From the NCBI GenBank assembly GCA_033296885.1, contig MU863924.1, positions 180,456-244,455 on the forward strand: a stretch of 64,000 bases of DNA, in the 5' to 3' direction. The position numbers and the translations under genes are program-made. The notes beneath the pieces are model-generated. The model was not told the DNA's origin. It saw only the letters and a program-made list of their open reading frames with translations, and did not search any database. Shown here piece after piece: positions 56,902-64,000 of this stretch; the stretch's first letter is position 1, and each line of letters opens with the position of its first letter. This stretch comes from Triangularia verruculosa (taxonomy: Eukaryota > Ascomycota > Sordariomycetes > Sordariales > Podosporaceae).

Positions 56902-58484
56902 ATGCATCACCCCGCCCTCTGTGCTGTGGCAGTTGCCCTCCTGTCTGCCCTCCCAGGAGCTCAGGCTGGCCTCTACTCCAAGAAATCTCCTGTATTGCAG
57001 GTGGATGCGAAGAGCTATGACAGGTTGATTGCTAACAGCAACCATACCTCTGTAAGTTACAACCACCCTCGTAGCTCAAGTATTGGATCTCCAGAACTTC
57101 CAAGGCTAACAGTCTACCCACTCCAAAGATCGTCGAGTTCTACGCGCCTTGGTGCGGCCACTGCAAGAACCTCCAACCCGCGTACGAGAAGGCTGCCAAG
57201 AACCTCGCTGGTATCGCCAAGGTCGCGGCTGTTGATTGCGACGAGGACGCCAACAAGCAATTCTGTGGTCAGATGGGTGTGCAGGGCTTCCCAACGCTGA
57301 AGATTGTTAGGCCGAAGAAGGGAGGTGGCAAGCCAATGGTCCAGGACTACAATGGCCAAAGAACTGCAAGTGGTATTGTCGAGGCTGTGGTGCAAGCCAT
57401 GAACAACCATGTGGTCAAGGTGGAGGACAAGTCTTTGGATAAGTTCCTGGGCGACAAGAAGGACGCCCCCAAGGCTCTTCTCTTCACTGACAAGGGAACA
57501 ACTTCTTCCTTGCTCAAGAGCATCGCCATTGACTTCCTTGATGTCATCACAGTCGGACAGGTTCGGAATAATCAGGCCAAGGCAGTTGAGAAGTTCGGCA
57601 TCACCAAATTCCCCACTTTGATCCTTCTTCCTGGCGGAGACGCGCCAGCTGTTACCTACGACGGAGAGCTCAAGAAGGAGGCTTTGGTCACATTCCTCTC
57701 GCAAGCCGGGGCGCCCAACCCAGACCCAGCGCCAGCTAAGGGCAAGGCCGCGAAGAAGGAAAAGAAGGCCGAGAAAAAGCCGGAGAAGAAGAAGCCCTCT
57801 GAGTCGTCATCCGCAGCCGAATCCGAGCCCGAGGTTCCAACACAAGAAGCTCCAGTCATCATCGACAAGGCTTTGCCCATCCCCACCATCAACTCTCAGG
57901 AGAAGCTGATCAAGGAGTGCCTGACTGAAAAGTCCCATACCTGCGTCCTTGCCTTTGTTTCGGACAGCGGGACAGAGTCTGCCAAGAAGGCCCTTGATAG
58001 CCTGGCTGAACTCTCTTTCAAGTACGCCCAAGGCAAGCGCAACCTTTTCCCCTTCTACGAGGTCCCCACCACCATCAATGGCGCTGCCCCTCTCCTCAAG
58101 GCTCTTGACCTCACCAACGAGGTAGAGATCATTGCCCTCAACGCCCGCCGGGGGTGGTGGCGCCACTTTGAGGGATCTGACTTTGGCCAAACCATGGTTG
58201 AGAGCTGGATCGATACCATTCGTTTGGGCGAGGGTTCCAAGAAGAAGCTTCCCGAGGGTATCGTTGCTATCTCGGTGGAGCAACCCACTCCGGCTACTCC
58301 GGAGCCCGAGGCGGACCCGACTGCTGCGGGCACCCCCGACGCAACCAAGGCCGCCACCAGCGAGGAGCCCACCCCTCTTACCCCCGAAGAGAGCGCCACC
58401 AAAGTCGCTAGTGAGTCCTCTGAGACCGAGGCCACTGACCCCACGCCAGAGGCCGAAACCGCCGCTGAGCATGACGAGCTTTAA
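56902..58484 (+). CDS. ER protein disulfide-isomerase, P5/Mpd1 type
   Basis: Exons 56902-57051 and 57129-58484 join through a 77-nt intron to 501 residues. The signal peptide (~1-22) ends at AQA. The first thioredoxin domain has the active site CGHC (C59-C62 in YAPWCGHCK) and GVQGFPTLKIV. A second thioredoxin-like domain (ALLFTDKG..., FGITKFPTLILLPGG) lacks cysteines. A Lys/Glu-rich linker (KKEKKAEKKPEKKK), a third region with PFYEVP, and a Thr/Pro/Glu-rich tail follow. The protein ends in HDEL, the ER-retrieval signal. It forms and rearranges disulfides of secretory proteins. Confidence 0.93.
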
Positions 58485-58801
58485 TTTCTCTGAAACAAAA
58501 CAAACAGTTTGTTGTATTCTATCCTCTTTTGGGTGGTTAGTAAGGGAGTCCTTGTTTGGTGCACTTTTCGACCCAGGCAACACAGCACAACACAAAGTAG
58601 GTAGCCGGTCTTAGGCGATGAGGATAATGAAGTGTGATGACAGCAAAAAGAACCGGGTTCTTCTCACCTGGATGTTCCCTTGATTGCAATGATAATATCG
58701 TAAAAGTCCTCATAAACGCCAGCCAATAGTGAACCGCATCTTCCAAACGCCATTCCAACAAACACACAGATATACACAATACGACAACATGTAGCTCTAG
58801 C
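58485..58801. other. convergent 3' region
   Basis: About 320 bp shared by the 3' ends of the disulfide isomerase gene (plus) and the RRP41 gene (minus). No gene is seen. Confidence 0.6.
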
Positions 58802-59694
58802 TTAGTCCAAATCCATGTCGTTCAGCCCTGTTCCCTTGTCTACAGTCCCTTCCAGTATCATCTTTTGCCCTTGTGCCTTGATGACCTGATCTAAGATTTC
58901 TCTGACTTGCTTACACCCATCGACACCTACAGCCAACATTCCCTCCAGCCGGCTAATTTGTACTCTGCTCTCGCACACCAGCGCCACAACTCGGTCACTG
59001 TCGCCAAGGGTAGCTACCGTCAAGCCAGGCAACTCTTGTTCTTCTTGGTGGTTGAGATCAAGCAACGGGTCAGCACCCTCATCGTTGGCTGCGTAGGTCG
59101 ACGTTGACCCGGCCGTGCAAGCGGTTACATAGTCTGTCATTGGGATACCAGCATCGACGCAGGCCAGGGTGGCAGCGTTGATGAGGGCGGCAAGAAGGGA
59201 GCCGTCTTGGGAGAGGACGTGGAGCGAGATATTGATTTGGGAGTGAGGAAACAGGTGGGTGTGGAGAGTGGCAGCGAGGGTGTTGGCAAGGGTGGATTGC
59301 ATCTCTAGGGTGCGCCTACATATCTCGTTAGCCATCTTTCATGTCTCAACCGTAATTCACAGGGGCAGACTCACTTGTCACCCCTCCCCCTTCTTTTCCT
59401 GTCCACCGAGCTGAAGCCGGCAATGACGATATTGACCACAACCTCTGCGTCCTTGGACTGCCCGCCCGCCCCACCTCCACCGCCAGCAGCACCTCCTGCC
59501 GCTCCACGGCGCGGACCGGGTTCGCTAGGACCGGTCACGACGCACATGACTTTTGTGTGGCCCATCTCGAGGTAGGAGGAGCCATCGGCGGCGGCTTGGG
59601 TGCGGATTTGAGCGTGGATGCGACGGAGTTCGTTCCACCTCCGTCCGTCGACGCGGAGGAGGGCGAGGCCGTAGGTTGATGTGTCGAGGGGCAT
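58802..59694 (-). CDS. rrp41: RNA exosome core subunit RRP41/Ski6
   Basis: Exons 59694-59375 and 59315-58802 join through a 59-nt intron (branch site GCTAAC) to 277 residues. The RNase PH fold shows DGRRWNELRRIHAQIRTQAAADGSSYLEMGHTKVMCVVTGP, then KRTLEMQSTLANTLAATLHTHLFPHSQINISLHVLSQDGSLLAALINAATLACVDAGIPMTDYV, both typical of Rrp41. A Gly/Ala-rich insert (RRGAAGGAAGGGGGAGG) interrupts the first half and appears to be a lineage-specific loop. The protein is part of the PH-like ring that handles RNA 3' ends in nucleus and cytoplasm; the eukaryotic ring itself is catalytically inactive. Confidence 0.94.
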
Positions 59695-61600
59695 GGCTGT
59701 GTCGGTTTGTGGAAGGGTGGGAAAGTGGCGCGATGGGTGAGGGTCGGTTGAAGGGTTTCCCCTCTTTTTCGTTCCAATCCGGGGTGTATTTTCGCGGTCG
59801 ATTGCTGTGGCCGAGTTTGCTTACGGCCTTGGGAGGTGGTTGTCGGCCGGATGGAGTGTCGATGTGATGGATTTGGCGACCTCAGTCTGATTTTGGGCTT
59901 GTTGGATTCGATATCTCGTGGTATCGGGAAATATATCGCCCAAAGACAGATTTGAATCACTGACTCTGTTTCGTTTCACTTTGAGGGCTGTCGTTCTCGC
60001 CGACTTTGGATTCTCTTGAAGCCAAATTTGGGACATCAAAAAATATCCACAAGCTAGCTCTGCCGTCGTCTATCGCGGGGCACAGAAAGCTTGGACCACT
60101 TCGCTGCTTCTGCAGCTGTGGGGCAAAGCTGTCAGTGACAACCAACATCACAAGTTGGATCAAGAACTATTGATTCGATCACTAAGACATTTAGAATTTC
60201 ATGACTGAAAAATGACAGATTGTCATGACAGAATATAGGAGTTGATACACCTCGAAGCTGATAACATAAAGGTGGCCAACTGAAGCCTGTCGATCAAATC
60301 CGCCGACAATTTGTTTTCTCGAACCAAAGATTGGATGTTTCACACGATGACTGTGGCTGTTCGATTGAGTTTCTGCACCTGGAAGCCACCCGGTGGCACA
60401 GCTCTGGGCCGCAAACCATCCGCTTGGTTCAAAAAGGGTGATCTGGTCTGGTTGGTGATCAGCATATCGAGCCGCCAGAACAAGATAATCAGCATGTCGC
60501 ACAAGACACCGGGTCACGGGCCAGTGGGCACAGAAAAAACGGTCGAGAGGTCCCCTGCGAGCGTTCCCTTCAGCGTTTTGATGAAACAGAGCAAAATGGC
60601 CTGGGGTAGGGCCGTCTTGTCGTGCCAGGGCGCGCTACGCTGCAATCAAACGCTTTAAGGCCAAGAAGACGCTTAACACAAGATGCCGGCCCACATTGCA
60701 GATTGTGTTAGTGACTCCGCTTCATCGAGGTGGCAGTTCATCTCGATTCTGGATCCAGTCTGGCCCAGACCAGCAGGACAAGCGCAGGGCACGGCCACGA
60801 GTTCCGCTTTCCATCTCTTGGCCGCTCTGTTCCCCCCTGTGTTCGGCGAAGATCGCTTGTGGGATGTGCCGTGGTTGTTGATATCCGCCAGACGGAGAGG
60901 GACTGTTGAGCGAGAGAGAAAGAGAGAAATCGAAACCCAACAAGAAAAGCCTCAGTCCCCGCATCCCGGATGCACTGAATTGCGTGGCACGGGTCCACAG
61001 ATGACACGTTCAAGAGTCCGCTTTCACGAGCACGATTTTTGTCCATGGAAGCTGCGGTCGAAGCATGGTCGGGCCCAGCCAGCCCAGCCAATAGGAAGCA
61101 TTTGGGACCTGCGTGAACCTTGTTTGATTACGGGGTCTGGTCGACCACTCACAGCAAAACGCCAGCGGATCGCCGGTCTTGGAGCCAAGGGCAAGCCAGC
61201 GGCAGAAACATCCAGGCTCATTTCGGCACCCCTGTCGCTTTGTTGGGTGTTCCCCCATTCAAGTACTTCCAGTGTCTCTCCTTTTCCTTCCTCCTCCAAC
61301 CTCTCTTTTTGCCGAACATCGCCTTTCGCGCTTCCATCCACTCATTACAGAGATCTTGTATCTCGCGACACTCTTTTGATAAAAAGCACGATCACGCCTC
61401 CCCGCTGCCCTCCATAGCAACACGATCCTCACCTTTTTTCCCCACGCTCCCTCTTTTTGGCACCAAGCATCAATTGCAAAACATTGTTACTCGGACCATC
61501 ACTCACGGCAGCGCAAGCATTCAACGGTTATATATACGATTCGGATAGACGGGATTTTTGGGACCAGTTTATACTTCGACGACCATCCGATTCTTTCACC
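59695..61600. other. intergenic; upstream of Asp f 4-like gene
   Basis: About 1.9 kb. A 244-codon plus frame (60683-61417) and other overlapping frames have no recognisable features. The last ~350 bp are C/T-rich, like a strong fungal promoter and 5' UTR. Confidence 0.45.
61529..61536 (+). promoter_or_regulatory. TATA-like box
   Basis: TATATATA, 65 bp upstream of the start codon at 61601. A transcription start soon after would give a short leader. Sequence match only. Confidence 0.4.
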
Positions 61601-62557
61601 ATGCAGCTCACCCACCTTCTACTCCTTGCCGGTGCTCTCACCGCCACCGCCCACCCTTCTGGCCATGCCCATCTCCACCGCAGCATTCACGCGAAGCGCG
61701 AGGGCGGCATCACCTTCCTCAAGGCCGTCCACAAGCCCCTCCCCGAGCCAACCGAGAAGGCTCCTGAGCCTATCCCGGAGCCTAAGCCGTCCATCGCAGC
61801 TGTCGAGCCTTCCCCCTCGCCCAAGCCCAAGCCCAAGCCCGCTCCCGCTCCTGTCCCTGCTGCTAAGGATGACAGCAAGGATAACAGCGACTCTGACTCG
61901 GATGATGGGTTCAAGCCCTTCTGCGGCACCGGAAAGAAGATGGCCAAGCGGGTCACCTGGGACCAGATTCACTACACCGGCAATACCGGCACTGCCAACG
62001 GCTGCCCATGGAACTCCAACCTCCAGGTCGTCTCCACAAAGGCCTCCAAGCACTACAAGTACGTTCAGAACTACAAGAACGTCGCCAGCGAGCCCTACGA
62101 GGTTATTTGCTTCAACAAGATTGGTGCCGATGGTGGTGTGACTGGTTCCTTCAAGGTTTCTGGCCAAAATCAGCTCGTCTTCAAGCTTCAACCCGGTGAG
62201 ACCAAGTCGGTTGTTGCCGATGCCAACACACAGGGTGTCTGCGCCTTTGCGCCAAACTCTGTTCCCACCACCAGCCACGGCCAGTACGCCGGCACCTGGG
62301 CCGAATTCGATTTCGAGAACACTAGTAACAAGGGCTGGTCTGGCGCCGATTGCTCTGCCCTCGTCGCTCAGGCTTACGACATGGACGTCCCCGGCTGCCG
62401 CATGTCCCAGGGCGGTGTCGATTCTGATATCTACCCCGACGGAACTGCTGTCAACGCTTACATTCGCGGCATGGAGGCTGAGGATGGTGTTGGCCTCAAC
62501 ATTCAGCCAGGCAACACTGTCATCGAGGTCCTCTGCGGTCTCGAGAAGGGCATGTAA
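61601..62557 (+). CDS. secreted Asp f 4-like protein
   Basis: Single exon, 318 residues from the ATG at 61601 (an upstream in-frame ATG at 61457 lies before the TATA-like box). The signal peptide (~1-17, MQLTHLLLLAGALTATA) is followed by a propeptide-like stretch with a KR site, then a Pro/Lys-rich repeat linker (EPIPEPKPS, SPKPKPKPAPAP). The C-terminal ~200 residues carry NGCPWNSNLQVV, YKYVQNYKN, NKIGADGGVTGSFKVS, DANTQGVCAFAPNSVPTTSHGQYAGTWAEFDFEN and KGWSGADCSALVAQ. These match the fungal family named after the Aspergillus allergen Asp f 4. Members are secreted and cell-wall associated; their molecular function is unknown. Confidence 0.87.
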   Translation: MQLTHLLLLAGALTATAHPSGHAHLHRSIHAKREGGITFLKAVHKPLPEPTEKAPEPIPEPKPSIAAVEPSPSPKPKPKPAPAPVPAAKDDSKDNSDSDSDDGFKPFCGTGKKMAKRVTWDQIHYTGNTGTANGCPWNSNLQVVSTKASKHYKYVQNYKNVASEPYEVICFNKIGADGGVTGSFKVSGQNQLVFKLQPGETKSVVADANTQGVCAFAPNSVPTTSHGQYAGTWAEFDFENTSNKGWSGADCSALVAQAYDMDVPGCRMSQGGVDSDIYPDGTAVNAYIRGMEAEDGVGLNIQPGNTVIEVLCGLEKGM

Positions 62558-64000
62558 AGAATGCAGTAACGACGAGGAAATATTTGGATACATTTTCTTC
62601 AAGGCCGACGGTGTGAATTGCGATGAAAAATTCACGTGCACCTGATAGGGAACGGAGTGTATGTGTTTACTTGTGTATGCGTGGCTGTCTCCTGTTTGGG
62701 ACGGTACTTCTGTTCATTGTATCTGGCATGACTGTCCTTAGGCAGCTCTTTTTTCTCCTTTGGTTCAGCCCCTGAGGAGGCCCGAGGTAGTCTGGATAAA
62801 ACAACGTTTACGATCGATCATGTTTGGATACCAATACTGTATTTTGTTTTCTCGTTTAGAATCATAGTCGCGGCAATATCTATTGTAGTGTTTGTTTATC
62901 GAACCCCACGTTTCTCCAGTAAATGTGACCAAGAGCAGTTCGCGGAACGAGTGAACTCGGTCACTAATTTTGCTGTGGCATTCCGACTCCCGGTTAACTG
63001 TGGAGAAGGAGATGTGCTCAAAGAGTCGCACAACGGATCGCTCCGCATCTCGGACTCGACGACAAAAGCTTACTGACGTCTCACAACATCTAGATACGCA
63101 CGCACGCGTGTGGGGGGGCAGGCGGGGTTGCTATTGTGGTTACCAGAGGCACACTGGAATGTGGATTCCTGAATTGAAAAAAGAGCGGTCTTGGTTCAGT
63201 TCGGCTCGGTTCCTCTCTCTCGGGTCGACGGGTACCGGATGTCTGAGTCTGACGTCTTTGAACTCAGCTCATGAAATACCTAGAGAGGCATTACTCAGCT
63301 CTGCTTCGCGGTTCTGTTGACTGTGATTACCACACACTTGGGAGACCGCCCCTGTATGACCCGTCCGTGTCTACACCCACCGCATCACCCATGGATCGAC
63401 ATCGGAATCGGAATCGGAATCCTGGTTCTGTGGGCGCATGGCTCAAGCCTTCTTTGTTGCAAGTTATTATCTAGCTCCCGCACCTTGCCGTCCCGACTCC
63501 GCGGACGCACAATGTAACGGTCAGGGCGGGCGCACACATGGTTGGGAACCAGTCCCACGGAAGCACGAGGTTCAGAACCCAGGGGCCCACAAAGAGCCAA
63601 AGCCCTCGTCCACTCGTGTTCCATGGGCACACGGCATAGCCTCTCTGCGTGGAACATCACAGTACCGAAGACCGGGATTTCTTTTACCTGCTCGTTTCTT
63701 TTGGTAAAGCGGCTTTGTGATTCTGTTGCAGTTGGTGATAATCGGGATTGTGTTTCAGGATGTCTTCACTACAACAGAAGGAGAGGCAACACGCTGACGC
63801 ACCTACCTGCAGTGGTTGGAACTTGGTTGATTGAGGTCTCCGGTGTTCCGTTCTTATCCCAGCCACAGCAAGTTGTACTCTGGCGGAACACCACCAACCT
63901 GACCCATAGGTCGGAGCACACAGTTACCGGGCACCCCAAGATCCCGGGCGGGGCCCAGCCACCAGCCACCAGCGTCATCCAGATTACCCCTGAATGCTTG
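62558..64000. other. 3' flank and intergenic to window end
   Basis: About 1.4 kb with only short frames. A small CGGAAT triplication lies near 63404-63421. A gene beginning beyond the right edge cannot be judged. Confidence 0.45.

Noticed and set aside
61457..61600. Upstream in-frame start of the Asp f 4-like gene
   Set aside because: It precedes the TATA-like box, and the downstream Met at 61601 directly opens a good signal peptide.
61619..62641. 340-codon minus-strand open frame
   Set aside because: Antisense to the Asp f 4-like gene, leucine/glycine-rich shadow without recognisable features.
1..64000. CRISPR arrays, tRNA or rRNA genes, bacterial operons
   Set aside because: No regular spaced repeats, no cloverleaf with intact T-loop and no rRNA-like sequence were noticed; genes have spliceosomal introns.

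Overview
This window is nuclear DNA of a filamentous ascomycete, most likely a Sordariomycete (possibly Sordariales). Genes carry short GT-AG introns of about 50-80 nt. Products are typical of fungi: Srk1-type kinase, RPD3-type histone deacetylase, eqolisin, AA11 LPMO, Asp f 4-like protein. One transposon shows damage like repeat-induced point mutation (RIP). No CRISPR array, bacterial operon, tRNA or rRNA gene was seen. I assembled the gene models by eye from splice signals and protein similarity, without searches.

Layout. 1-6.2 kb: a Ser/Thr-rich protein and an Srk1/Rck2-type kinase, both on the minus strand. 6.2-8.9 kb: no gene. 8.9-18.3 kb: an SDR oxidoreductase, a prolyl-4-hydroxylase-like dioxygenase whose 3' end is interrupted by a degraded pogo/Fot1-type transposon, a YtcJ-like amidohydrolase and a CorA-like membrane protein. 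18.4-23 kb: three enzymes matching consecutive steps of aminomuconate catabolism (ACMS decarboxylase, aminomuconate-semialdehyde dehydrogenase, RidA-family deaminase). 24-28 kb: an amino acid permease and an L-lactate dehydrogenase. 30-42 kb: an amidoligase-like protein, a glutamic peptidase and a large ThrE/Prm10-type membrane protein, with long gene-free stretches between. 42-62.6 kb: a gene-dense part with a TAP-like peptidase, RPD3 and RPN11 (divergent), a hypothetical protein, an AA11 LPMO with an X278 module, VTA1 and a P5/Mpd1-type disulfide isomerase (divergent), exosome RRP41, and an Asp f 4-like secreted protein.

The most interesting system is the 18.4-23 kb block. Its three enzymes would convert 2-amino-3-carboxymuconate semialdehyde (the ring-cleavage product of 3-hydroxyanthranilate) to 2-aminomuconate semialdehyde, then 2-aminomuconate, then a deaminated product. 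An 18-bp element with three CGG triplets at 4-nt spacing occurs upstream of the decarboxylase and again, with one mismatch, in the shared promoter of the other two genes. This suggests a small catabolic regulon under a Zn2Cys6 regulator. The ring-cleaving dioxygenase and the regulator are not in the window.

Other notable points are the transposon insertion inside the stop codon of the dioxygenase gene, and an in-frame TAG in the kinase gene followed by 71 more sense codons.
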